Of a stretch of DNA of 64,000 bases, positions 1-7,610 are shown in pieces. The number at the start of each line of letters is the position of its first letter. Within the stretch, counting starts at the first letter, position 1. The notes beneath the pieces are model-generated. The model was given only the letters and a program-made list of their open reading frames with translations. It was not told the origin of the DNA and searched no databases. This stretch comes from DATFQE01 sp963733845 (GTDB lineage: Bacteria; Actinomycetota; Thermoleophilia; Gaiellales; Gaiellaceae): positions 124,001 to 188,000 of the forward strand of contig CAVTEM010000007.1 of the NCBI GenBank assembly GCA_963733845.1, in the 5' to 3' direction. Position numbers and translations under genes: made by a program.

Positions 1-2481
1 GGCGAGGATGTCGAGGCCTCGATCACCCCCGGCGTCGAACTCCATCTCCACCGCCTCGCCCCGGTTGACCGTGTTGAGCTCCGGCGGGTCCGAGATCCCG
101 ACGAAGCCGCGCCGGCAGTTCGGATGCGTGTCGAAGGCCTCGCTGTTGTCGTCGCGGCCGGTGGTCCCCTGGACGGCGCTGAAGCCGAGGCCGCGGCGGG
201 CGAACGTCGCCCAGGCCGTGCACGTGTCCTCGCCGCCCAGCGCCTGAGTGGCCGCCACGATCGCACCTCGCGCGACCACGAGCCCCGGGCCACAGCCCTG
301 GAGCTTGAGCCCGTCGATCACGTACTGCAGCGCGCGGTTGTTGCCGCCGGAGTTCCAGGCGCCGTAGATGTTGGGATTGAAGCCGTGCTTGTCGATCAGG
401 TTCCAATCCAGGTCCCAGAGCACGGCCGCCCACCCGTGGCCGAGGCCGTGCGGAAGCGCGAGCGACGTTCCGTTCAGCCAGCCGCCCGTCTTGATGCTGT
501 CGTAGGTGAAGGGCTGGATCGCCATGTCGCGCGAGTAGGGCCGCGGCCGGATGCCGGCCCCGTGGCGGTCGCCCTGGAAGAGCGCGTACGGGCCCATCCC
601 ACGCGGCTGGTTGGGGTCGTCGAGCGCCGGGTCGAGCAGCAGCGTGATCGCGAGGTAGTCGCTCCAACCCTCGCCCGCCTGCTCGTTGCCGGACAGGCAG
701 TTGACCGCAGGGCCGCCCGTCAGGCGGTTGGAGACGCCATGGCCGTACTCGTGGATGATGATCCCGTTCTCCAGGTCGCCGTCCCGGATCCCGGGGTGAT
801 TCGGATGCTTGCGAACGGTTCCGGACGTCGGCCCTGCTGCGATGGCGGCGCGGATCGCGTTCCCGTCGGCCTGCGTGATGCTCGCGACCGGGATCGTCGG
901 CGGGGCTGTCGTCATCGAGCCTGTCAGGATCGGGGCGGCGCCGCCGCTGTTGAGGGCGACGATGAGCGCTTCCGCTCCGGCCGTGCTCGCCTGCCGTGCC
1001 TTCTCCACGTTCTGACAGCCGAGGTTGCTGCCGGTCACGATCGCGATCCAGTCGCCGGCCGGAGCTCCGGCGTAGTCCGCGGCCGCGCAGCCGTTGCCGG
1101 CGTTCACGAGCTGACCGGATCGTCCCGTCGGGCTGGGAGCCGGCGAGAAGCGTGCCCACGACGAGTCGAACGAGCCCAGGCCGTCCACGACGACCTGGTT
1201 CTGGGCGCCGAACTGGTTGCCGGGCCACAGGTACATCTGCATCCGCGGCGTTCCGCCCGACGTCGAGGTCTCGATCGGCGTGGAGAAGTTCGCGTTGTTC
1301 ACATCGCCGGCGTCCGCCGCCTCGGCGCGGACGTAGTCGCCCTGCGTGCCTCCGCGGCCGTAGTTGTTGGCCTGGAAGTTCCCGGACGCCTCGTTGAACC
1401 CGTACCGGTACGTGACGTCGTGGAAGACGTTGTTCCAGTAGAAGAGGTTGGAGACGGCCGCACTGCGGTAGTTCTGTGCGTGCTCGTTCAGGTCGAGCGG
1501 GAAGTCGAAGTCGAGCAGCGGGCCGCCGTCCGGCTCGCCGAAGTCGGCCGCGTCGTTGTCGTCCTGGTCGAGGTAGGCGTGCGCGTTCGTGCCCCGCGCG
1601 GTGGTGAACTCCGGCCCCGCGACGGCGTTGGTGTCGTGCCAGCCGAAGGGCGAGGCGATCGCGTCTGCCGGGTTCTCGACGAGCGTCCGCGGCCCGTCGT
1701 TCGGGCTCTCCTTCGGAAGCTCGAAGACCCGGTAGCTCGAGCCGTCGATCACCGGGTTCGGCGTGACCAGGCTCGACGCGGTCGTCTGGGTGGCAGACGG
1801 CCCGGGCCGCGTCAGTGTGCCGACGAGGTCGTCGACGTTGTCGTGGGATGTCCAGTCGTCTGCGTCGAGCAGCGCGCCGGTCTCCGCATCGACCGTCGCG
1901 TTCCAAAGGTGTTCGCTGGACGAGTGATCGATCACGAGCTGCCAGGCTTTCCGCAGACCGCCGCCCGCGGGCTGCCAGCCAAGGCGAAGCGGGATCGGGG
2001 CGTCGGAGATCCCACCGTCCGAAACGAGGGCCTTGGTCCCGCTGCTGCTGATCACCTGCAGATCGGTCGGCCGGCCGAGCTTGAGCTCGTCGGCTGCAGC
2101 CTCGACCGCCTCGGTCGCCTTCAGGTCGGCAGAGCCTGTAGGTGCAGCGGCCAGTTTCGCCGCGAGGCTGCCGCCCGCGAAGACGACGCTGCCGTCGACG
2201 GCGACGTTCACGGTCACGTGTCCGCCGAAGACCTCGAGGCCCTGGAAGTGCTGGTTGAGGTTGACGTGTGTGACGCCGTTGTGCGAGCTGCGATACCTGC
2301 TGGTCACGACGAGGTCCGTGACATCGGCGCGTGTGACGCCGAGTTGCGCCGCGTTCTCGTCGACGTACGTCAGAGCGACGTCGAGTGCGTCGGCGGTGCT
2401 CTGCGCCGACAGAGAGCCCGGTGCGGCCGCAAGGAGTACGACGACGAGCACCAAGCTTGCCCACAAGGGCTTGTACGGCAT
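1..2481 (-). CDS. Secreted fungalysin-type zinc metallopeptidase (M36), C-terminus cut by window edge
   Basis: Predicted extracellular protein-degrading enzyme of MEROPS family M36. The ATG at 2481 opens a signal peptide (MPYKPLWASLVLVVV... ending near LSA). An FTP/PepSY-like propeptide region follows over roughly residues 30-180. The catalytic motif HEYGHGVSNRLTGG lies near residue 577 (bases ~719-754); it holds the HExxH zinc site and the family-specific extension. EQAGEGWSDY follows and carries the third zinc ligand. A protease-associated (PA) insert is visible before the catalytic part (GCAAADYAGAP, then repeated Ala/Gly/Val strands). The frame is still open at base 1 (NTVNRGEAVEMEFDAGG...), so the C-terminal domain is missing only because the window ends. 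The overlapping long frames on both strands are shadows. No operon partner is visible. Confidence 0.9.
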   Translation of the reverse strand, partial: MPYKPLWASLVLVVVLLAAAPGSLSAQSTADALDVALTYVDENAAQLGVTRADVTDLVVTSRYRSSHNGVTHVNLNQHFQGLEVFGGHVTVNVAVDGSVVFAGGSLAAKLAAAPTGSADLKATEAVEAAADELKLGRPTDLQVISSSGTKALVSDGGISDAPIPLRLGWQPAGGGLRKAWQLVIDHSSSEHLWNATVDAETGALLDADDWTSHDNVDDLVGTLTRPGPSATQTTASSLVTPNPVIDGSSYRVFELPKESPNDGPRTLVENPADAIASPFGWHDTNAVAGPEFTTARGTNAHAYLDQDDNDAADFGEPDGGPLLDFDFPLDLNEHAQNYRSAAVSNLFYWNNVFHDVTYRYGFNEASGNFQANNYGRGGTQGDYVRAEAADAGDVNNANFSTPIETSTSGGTPRMQMYLWPGNQFGAQNQVVVDGLGSFDSSWARFSPAPSPTGRSGQLVNAGNGCAAADYAGAPAGDWIAIVTGSNLGCQNVEKARQASTAGAEALIVALNSGGAAPILTGSMTTAPPTIPVASITQADGNAIRAAIAAGPTSGTVRKHPNHPGIRDGDLENGIIIHEYGHGVSNRLTGGPAVNCLSGNEQAGEGWSDYLAITLLLDPALDDPNQPRGMGPYALFQGDRHGAGIRPRPYSRDMAIQPFTYDSIKTGGWLNGTSLALPHGLGHGWAAVLWDLDWNLIDKHGFNPNIYGAWNSGGNNRALQYVIDGLKLQGCGPGLVVARGAIVAATQALGGEDTCTAWATFARRGLGFSAVQGTTGRDDNSEAFDTHPNCRRGFVGISDPPELNTVNRGEAVEMEFDAGGDRGLDILA

Positions 2482-2598
2482 GTCCCCCCCTTTTGTCTGC
2501 GACGGCGCCGCGGGCCGTCGGTCCTATCCAGCCGCAGACGGCGGGGAAGATGACACATCAGAAGATGGTCTGCGGCACCAAGTATCGTCCTCGCTCGG

Positions 2599-3060
2599 AT
2601 GGCCAGCGAAGAGTCGGTGATCGACTGGCTTCTCGCCGGTGACGCTGCGGTCCGGTGGCAGGTGATGCGCGACCTGCTCGACGAGCCGACCGAGACCTGG
2701 GAGCGAGAGCGACGTCGCGCAGTCGAGAGCGGCTGGGTGGCCGAGCTACTCGACGGCCGGGGGCCTGACGGCGAGTGGCCCAAGGGACGTTGGACGGCCT
2801 CCACCTGGGTGCTCCTGTTGCTCGTCGCGTGCGGCCTCCCCGAAGGCCATCGGGCCGGACGTGGGCCGATCGAGCGCCTGCTCGGTCGATTCATGCCCGC
2901 GGGAGAGGACGTCGACGGCGCGTTCGTGCTGAAGCGCATGGATCTCTGTCACCTCGGATTCTGGCTGGGGCTCGGCGCGCACTTCCTCGGATCGGATCCG
3001 CGGCTTCCTGCTGTCGGTGGCGGCGTGCTCGAGAACTTCGCATCGCAAACGAGCGAGGCG
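2599..3060 (+). CDS. Squalene-cyclase/prenyltransferase-like hypothetical protein, truncated into low-complexity sequence
   Basis: The first ~150 residues (MASEESVIDWLLAGDAAV...) look like a widespread actinobacterial hypothetical family with an alpha/alpha-toroid (squalene-cyclase-like) fold. They show a W-rich start, a DGRGPDGEWPKGRW repeat-like segment and WLGLGAHFLG. Reading stays plausible to about base 3055. It then enters a Pro/Pro/Pro translation of a C-rich tract, after which the frame runs antisense through the DUF899 gene to 3342. Only the N-terminal half is therefore credible. The rest of the gene is either lost or hidden by a bad assembly join. Function unknown. The gene is divergent from the M36 protease, with a 117-bp spacer. 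Confidence 0.55.
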
Positions 3061-3176
3061 TCCCCCTTCCTTCCCCCCAACCCGGTCGATTCATCTCTCC
3101 CCCTCCTCCCCCCGGGCATCTCAACCCCTCCCCCCCCCTCCCCCCCGCCCCCCCCCCCCTCCCCCAACCCGGTTCG
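3056..3176. other. C-rich, nearly purine-free low-complexity tract
   Basis: About 120 bases consist almost only of C and T, with several runs of 6-13 C, between two normal high-GC coding segments. It interrupts the gene starting at 2599 and directly precedes the stop of DUF899. It has no hairpin or coding character. It resembles low-quality poly-G read tails seen from the opposite strand, so an assembly artefact is the likeliest reading, although a natural polypyrimidine tract cannot be excluded. Confidence 0.8.
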
Positions 3177-3184
3177 TGAGGCGC

Positions 3185-3918
3185 TCAGTACTCGTCGTGC
3201 CGGCGGAGCCAGACCTGAAACGCCTCGCCCTCACCGCGGCCATTCGGTGCGCGGTCGAGGATCGGGTAATAGCCCATCAGAAACTCCAGCCCGCGGGCGG
3301 TCGTCGAGTAGGCGTGGTAGACGGTGTCGTCGTCGCGCGTGAACGTGCTGAAGCCGGGGCCCTCCGTCAGGTAACCGACGACGTCGGTGCCCGTCGAGCC
3401 CGCGTTGTGCTCGACGATCGGCGGCATCGCGGCCAGCATCGGCGCGAAGGCCTCGCGGGTTTGCTCCTCCGTGCGTGAGAAGCCCAGGTCGAAATTGAAG
3501 TCGCTGCGTGCGGACGAGACCCACGGAAACCTCCAGCCCATCCGGCGCTTGTAGGCCTGCAGCCGTTCCAGCGGTGCCTGGGAGACATAGACGAACGTCA
3601 CGTCGCGGGCGTTCAGGTGTGGGAGAACGGCGTCGACGGCATCGGCGCTCGACGAACACGTCGGGCAGCCGAGGTCGTAGCTCGGGCCGAACATGAAGTG
3701 GTAGACGAGCAGCTGCGATCGCCCCTCGAACAGCTCGACAAGCGCCTCTCGCCCTCGTCGGTGTCGAAGCGGTACTCCTTCTCGACCTGCACCCACGGCA
3801 GCTCGCGTCGCTGCCGGGCGAGGTCGTCGCCGAGCCTGGTGTGCTCCTTCTCGCGGGCGAGCAGCTGCTCGCGTGCGGCGAGCCACTCCTCTCGGCTTGC
3901 GACCTTGTGATCGGTCAT
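3185..3918 (-). CDS. DUF899 thioredoxin-like protein, one frameshift
   Basis: Member of the DUF899 family, thioredoxin-fold proteins of unknown cytoplasmic function. The ATG at 3918 gives MTDHKVASREEWLAARE, the typical family N-terminus, followed by ELPWVQVEKEYRFDT. The frame then breaks near base 3750 (one base appears missing). It continues in another frame with VELFEGRSQLLVYHFMFGP, the cysteine motif GCPTCSSSADA, and FPWVSSARSDFNFDLG, to a natural stop at 3185. The joined length of about 243 residues is normal for the family. Every family hallmark is present on both sides, so a sequencing indel is more likely than decay. It is convergent with the truncated gene at 2599. Confidence 0.8.
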
Positions 3919-3943
3919 GGGACTCCTTCCCGTTCAGGTGGCG

Positions 3944-4131
3944 ATGTCTCGAGACGGCCGGTGCGGATCGCACCGGGAGGTCGTGGTACCGCCGAACGCT
4001 CGACCCGATTCGCGAGACATCCGTACCGTAGATGTGGATCGAGATCGCGGTCTCTGCGCCCACGGTGCGGACGCGGTGGATGTCCCCCGGTGGTGCGAAC
4101 CGCTGACCTGCCCGGCCGCATTGGCGCCGCC
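3944..4131 (-). pseudogene. Remnant of a cysteine-dioxygenase-like cupin (C-terminal piece)
   Basis: Reading on the minus strand gives FAPPGDIHRVRTVG, ETAISIHIYGTDVSRIGSS and VRRYHDLPVRSA. This matches the C-terminal cupin strands of cysteine dioxygenase type I-like proteins (the PGDIHRV...ISIHVYG...GSS signature). No N-terminal half is found upstream: a stop lies in frame near 4155, and the next sequence belongs to a different small gene. It is therefore an orphan fragment. Its frame runs into the start of DUF899 without a stop, suggesting deletion or loss of bases between them. Recognition is by eye only. Confidence 0.5.
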
Positions 4132-4193
4132 TCAGCGGCGACCCGCGTTAGGACGGCTCGGCGCCGGCTCCGAACTCGAGTCCGCTACCTGGA

Positions 4194-4421
4194 TCACCAG
4201 GGCGGCGAAGGCGAGACGTCGAGGCGCGCCTGGTGCCCAGCCGCTTCCGCCGCGTGCTCGGGGCAGTAGATCGCCGCGAGCCCTCCGCTCCGCTTCCGCG
4301 CTAGCGTCCAGCCTTGATCTGACAGCGGTGTTCCTACGGTCGGCAGCCGCCCACAGCTCGCACACATCCGCAGGTGAGCATGATGCTTCCGCGGGTCAAA
4401 GGCTTTGCTTCCCGGCGTCAC
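4194..4421 (-). CDS. Small zinc-ribbon-like protein
   Basis: A 75-residue product with a CASCG motif around residues 20-24 and a CPEH motif around residue 54, spaced like a four-ligand zinc ribbon (CxxC...CxxH). Between them lie a Gly/Trp segment (DQGWTLARKRSGG) and the tail AAEAAGHQARLD. A start at the Met directly before CASCG is also possible. Small single-domain proteins of this shape are common in actinobacteria and have no assigned role. It lies between the cupin remnant and the divergent DMT transporter. Length and composition are weak evidence, but the paired metal-ligand motifs support a real gene. Confidence 0.5.
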   Translation of the reverse strand: MTPGSKAFDPRKHHAHLRMCASCGRLPTVGTPLSDQGWTLARKRSGGLAAIYCPEHAAEAAGHQARLDVSPSPPW

Positions 4422-4498
4422 GAGGCGTATTCGGTCTTGGCGCTGCCGCAGATCACGACCGCGTAAGCGCCTTCCGCCGCGAAGAGTAGGCTCCGCGA

Positions 4499-5355
4499 AT
4501 GGCGGCCGCTCTCGCTCTTGTCGCGGCGTTGCTGTTCGCCGTCGCGGCGACGCTCCAGCAGAAAGGCGCCCTCAACCTCCCGGCGGTCTCTCTGGCCAAG
4601 CCGTCGTCGCTCCTGCGACTGGCCGGGCAGGGAGCCTGGCTCGCCGGGACGCTGGCGCTTCTGTGCGGCTACGTCTTCCAGGCGGCGGCGCTCGACCGTG
4701 GACGCCTCGCGATCATCCAGCCGCTGCTCGTCACGACAGTCGTGTTCGCCCTGCCGCTCGGCTACTTCTTGACGAGCCAGCACGTCGGTCGGCGCCAGGT
4801 GGCCGGCGCAGTGGTGATCGTGCTCGGGTTGGCGCTCTTCGCCATCTTCGGGGATCCGGCGGGAGGCCTCGAGAACGCGCCGGGGAACGAGTGGGCGATC
4901 GCAATCGCTCTCCTGGCGGCCGTGTCGGTCGCGCTGCTCCTGTTCGGCGGGCGAGGAGGCCTCACGATGAAGGCCGCCGTCTACGGAACGGTCGCCGGCA
5001 TCCTGTTCGGCCTCTCCGCTGCTCTGACCAAGCCGACGCTCGACTACCTGCACGCCGGCGTCAGCGAGCTCTTCACTCACTGGGAGCCGTACGCGCTCGC
5101 GATCGCGGGCGTGCTCGGCTTCGTGCTGCAGCAGGTCTCCCTCGGGACGGGACGGCTGGCGCCCTCTGTCGCCACCGTCTCGGTGGCGAACCCGGTAGTC
5201 GGCATCCTGCTCGGCGTCCTCCTATTCGACGAGCGCCTCAGCAGGCCCGCGTGGCACGTCGGCGTCGCCTGTGTCGGTCTCGGCATCGCTCTTGCGGGCG
5301 CGGTCCTCATCTCGCTGGCTCGGCGAATCGCGCAAACCCGAGAAACACGGTGTGA
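4499..5355 (+). CDS. DMT-superfamily (EamA-like) transporter
   Basis: Integral membrane protein with about nine or ten hydrophobic helices: MAAALALVAALLFAVAATLQ at the start, then GAWLAGTLALLCGYVFQAAA, AGAVVIVLGLALFAIFG, AIAIALLAAVSVALLLFGG, and VGVACVGLGIALAGAVLIS at the end. The duplicated five-helix layout and the GRLAPSVATVSVANPVVGILL segment are typical of drug/metabolite transporters, some of which carry a 'DMT family' label without known substrate. Transporter sequence ends at LARRIAQTRE (~5345). This frame has no stop there and runs on antisense to the next gene until 6283. A stop in the neighbouring frame (5353-5355) is probably the true end, implying a one-base shift. Confidence 0.75.
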
Positions 5356-5383
5356 TCGTCGCCGACGCAGCGACCGTCTAGCG

Positions 5384-6088
5384 TCAGGAGGCGGGAACGG
5401 CGGGACCGAGTTGCTCGACCAGACGCTCGAGCTGCCACGCGCGCTCCGCAGCGAACCCGGCCTCGTACCCCTCCGGGTGGAGGCCCGCCGTCGAGTGCGC
5501 GGCGACGAAGGCGACATTCGCAGCGATTGCGCCAGGCGTCCCGCCGCCGGCAGCGACCGCCTCGAGGTGCGAGCGGAGCCGCGGCTCACGGGCCTCGAGG
5601 CGACGACCCTCGGCGAGCGCTGTGGTGTCGGCGGCTATGAGTACGAGACCCGCGATCTCGGTCGGCAGCCGCGCTGCAAGGCCTGGTGCGGTCGTCACGA
5701 AGCGTTCGGCGTCGAGACTCTCGAGCTCCCGTGCCTCGTCGTCGTGGCCCTCCGCGCGCAGCGCCTCGACAACGTGCTCGCGCCCTCTCGCCGCGCACGT
5801 GCGTGCGAAGTCGCGCGCCGCGCTCTCGTTCCAGGCCGCGACGCGCTCGAGGAGCCGGCCGCGCTCGGCGACGAGCACCTGACCGTCATCGTCCACGATG
5901 CCGGCGAGCTCGCAGGTCCACAGCTCGTCGTCGATCCAATCGAGGAGCCCCGCGTCGGAGAGCGCGTGCACACCCGATGCGCACCGCTCAACCTCCGCGC
6001 CCGCCTCGAGCCAGGTTCCAGGCTCCGGCCAGCTGATCCCGCTGAAGAGCCCGACGCGACCGGGCGAGAGGAACTTGTACGCGGTCAC
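5384..6088 (-). CDS. Hypothetical protein coupled to an anti-sigma/ECF pair
   Basis: A 234-residue cytoplasmic-looking protein starting at GTG 6088 (VTAYKFLSPGRVGLFSG). The start overlaps the anti-sigma stop as GTGA, so translation is coupled. The N-terminal part (YKFL...GRVGLFSGISWPEPG, CASGVHAL, DDELWTCELAG) resembles a family of actinobacterial hypotheticals with a small beta-rich domain. The C-terminal part is alpha-helical and Ala/Glu rich (AAWNESAARDFARTCAARGREHVVEALRAEG). No catalytic motif is recognised. As third gene of a sigma/anti-sigma operon, it may be an accessory or output of that regulon, which is inference from position. Confidence 0.7.
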   Translation of the reverse strand: MTAYKFLSPGRVGLFSGISWPEPGTWLEAGAEVERCASGVHALSDAGLLDWIDDELWTCELAGIVDDDGQVLVAERGRLLERVAAWNESAARDFARTCAARGREHVVEALRAEGHDDEARELESLDAERFVTTAPGLAARLPTEIAGLVLIAADTTALAEGRRLEAREPRLRSHLEAVAAGGGTPGAIAANVAFVAAHSTAGLHPEGYEAGFAAERAWQLERLVEQLGPAVPAS

Positions 6089-6321
6089 GCTTCCCGCTTC
6101 CAGTCGCGGAACGCCGTGAGGAGGTGCTGCTCCATGGCGGGCGGGACATCCTCCTCGCGCAGTTCGCCGAGCAACTCGACCGTCGTCCTCATCTGCGCGA
6201 GGAATGAACGACACGGCGGGCAGATCGAGACGTGTTGCTCGAAGCGGCGACGCTCCGCCGGCGTGAGACGGCCTTCGTTGTAGTCCGTGATGAGCTTGAC
6301 GACGTCGGCGCAGGTCAGCAT
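6085..6321 (-). CDS. Zinc-binding anti-sigma factor
   Basis: A 78-residue protein from ATG 6321 (MLTCADVVKLITDYNEGRL). It carries the ZAS motif as HVSICPPC (His-x3-Cys-x2-Cys) at residues ~30-37, preceded by RRRFEQ. There is no membrane helix, so it is a short cytosolic zinc anti-sigma of the RsrA/ChrR-like type, expected to bind and silence the ECF sigma encoded directly upstream. Its ATG shares one base with the sigma stop (TGATG), and its own stop overlaps the next start (GTGA). Redox or zinc-responsive release is known for the family. The signal here is unknown. Confidence 0.88.
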   Translation of the reverse strand: MLTCADVVKLITDYNEGRLTPAERRRFEQHVSICPPCRSFLAQMRTTVELLGELREEDVPPAMEQHLLTAFRDWKREA

Positions 6322-6980
6322 CACTCCGCTCCTTCCTCGAGGTATCGCTCGATCGACGCGCGTGCAGCGGTTCGCGCACGGTGCAAAAGGACTCGCTGGT
6401 TGCCGTCCGCGACGCCAAGGTACTCGCACACCTCTTCCGGGGGCCAACCCTCGACATCGCGAAGCGTGATCACCGCTCTCTGCATTCGCGGCAGCGCATC
6501 GATCGCTTCGAGCAGCGCGGTGCGCAGCTCACTCGACAGCAGCCGTTCCTCGGGAAGATCCTGCCAGGGCGCCACTGCGCTCGACCACATGCCGGCCCAC
6601 CGACCTTCTTCGAAGAACCGGTCGCCACTCACGCCGAAGTCGTCGCCTGCCGTCTCGTCGGCCGCGAGCTCCGACAGCGGCACGACCCGTTGCTCCTGCT
6701 CCGCCCGTCTTCTCGCACAGTTGCCGAGAATCGTGTAGATCCACGTCCGCAGCGAGGATTTCGCCTCGAACCCGTCGAGGCCCTGGACGACGTTCAGCCA
6801 CGTCTCCTGAACCACCTCTTCGGCGAGCGCGCGGCGCGAGACGAACGCGGTCGCGACCCGCGTCATCGACGGCGAGTGCCTGCGAACGAGCGCGGAGAAG
6901 GCCTCCTCGTTTCCGTCCCGCAGCTGGGCGAGGATCTGCTCCTGGGTCCGTTCGGCCGCGACGGTGCGCGTCCCGACCAC
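6321..6980 (-). CDS. ECF sigma-70 factor
   Basis: A 219-residue extracytoplasmic-function sigma factor. Region 2 is seen as FSALVRRHSPSMTRVATAFV, then ALAEEVVQETWLNVVQGL and SLRTWIYTILGNCARRRA. Region 4 is seen as ALLEAIDALPRMQRAVITLRD and EEVCEYLGVADGNQRVLLHRARTA. The chosen GTG at 6980 gives VVGTRTVAAERTQEQILAQL, leaving a sensible distance to region 2. It is the first gene of a three-gene operon with its zinc anti-sigma and a hypothetical protein. It is divergent from a second ECF gene across only 51 bp. Confidence 0.9.
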   Translation of the reverse strand: MVGTRTVAAERTQEQILAQLRDGNEEAFSALVRRHSPSMTRVATAFVSRRALAEEVVQETWLNVVQGLDGFEAKSSLRTWIYTILGNCARRRAEQEQRVVPLSELAADETAGDDFGVSGDRFFEEGRWAGMWSSAVAPWQDLPEERLLSSELRTALLEAIDALPRMQRAVITLRDVEGWPPEEVCEYLGVADGNQRVLLHRARTAARASIERYLEEGAE

Positions 6981-6984
6981 GGGG

Positions 6985-7029
6985 CAACGGTAGCGCGTAA
7001 CACCGGGGCGGGTCGCGTCTCTACCGTTG
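6985..7029. promoter_or_regulatory. Inverted repeat in the divergent ECF promoter region
   Basis: A perfect 9-bp inverted repeat (CAACGGTAG at 6985-6993, CTACCGTTG at 7021-7029) brackets the 51-bp spacer between two divergent sigma genes. Inside it, GTAAC at ~6998 and CGTCT at 7016-7020 resemble ECF-type -35 and -10 elements for the plus gene. These would put the start of transcription very near ATG 7032 (short or no leader). The repeat is direct observation; the promoter reading is tentative. Confidence 0.45.
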
Positions 7030-7031
7030 GT

Positions 7032-7610
7032 ATGCCCGGTTCGATCCCCGACGATCACGATCTGCTCGCGGCGTGCGCAGCGGGTGACGAGCAGGCGCTG
7101 GGTTCGCTCTACGACCGGTTCGGGACGGTCGCCTACCGCCTCGCGCTGCGTGTCCTGCGCGACCCGGTCCTCGCCGAAGACGCTGTCCAGGAGGCGTTCC
7201 TCGCCGTGTGGCGGCAGGCCGCGAGCTTCGACCGCTCTCGCGGAAAGCCGTCGACCTGGATTCTCACCCTCGTGCACCGGCGGGCTGTCGATCTCGTGCG
7301 CCGCCAGACGCGCTTCAATGCGCTTCCCGACCAGCTGGAGGCGCTGGAACCTGCCGCCGCCGTCACCGAGAGCGCCGACGACGATGTCGCTCTTCGTGAG
7401 GCGCGACGCGAGGTTCGGGCAGCACTGGCGACGCTTTCGAGGGCCGAGCGCGACGTCCTCAGCCTCGCCTACTGGGGCGGCCTGACCCAGTCGGAGGTCG
7501 CGACCGCACTCGGCATCCCGCCCGGGACGGTGAAGAGCCGGACCTTCAGCGCTCTGGCGCGTCTGCGCGAGGCGCTGAGACAAGGAATCGAGCCGACGGC
7601 TGTCTCCTAG
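7032..7610 (+). CDS. ECF sigma-70 factor (SigK-like)
   Basis: A 192-residue ECF sigma. Region 2 motifs are LGSLYDRFGTVAYRLALRVL and AEDAVQEAFLAVWRQAASFD, with GKPSTWILTLVHRRAVDLVR. Region 4 motifs are ATLSRAERDVLSLAYWGG, LTQSEVATALGIPPGTVKSR and ALARLREAL. This pattern (QEAFLAVWR, AYWGGLTQSEVA) is typical of the SigK/RpoE-like group usually paired with a membrane anti-sigma, but none lies next to it here. The stop codon shares a CTAG with the stop of the convergent SMP-30 gene (7607-7610). Confidence 0.88.
   Translation: MPGSIPDDHDLLAACAAGDEQALGSLYDRFGTVAYRLALRVLRDPVLAEDAVQEAFLAVWRQAASFDRSRGKPSTWILTLVHRRAVDLVRRQTRFNALPDQLEALEPAAAVTESADDDVALREARREVRAALATLSRAERDVLSLAYWGGLTQSEVATALGIPPGTVKSRTFSALARLREALRQGIEPTAVS

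Noticed and set aside
23..2464. 813-codon minus-strand open frame with Arg-rich product
   Set aside because: It is a shadow of the M36 protease, whose true frame starts at 2481 and carries the signal peptide and HEYGH motif.
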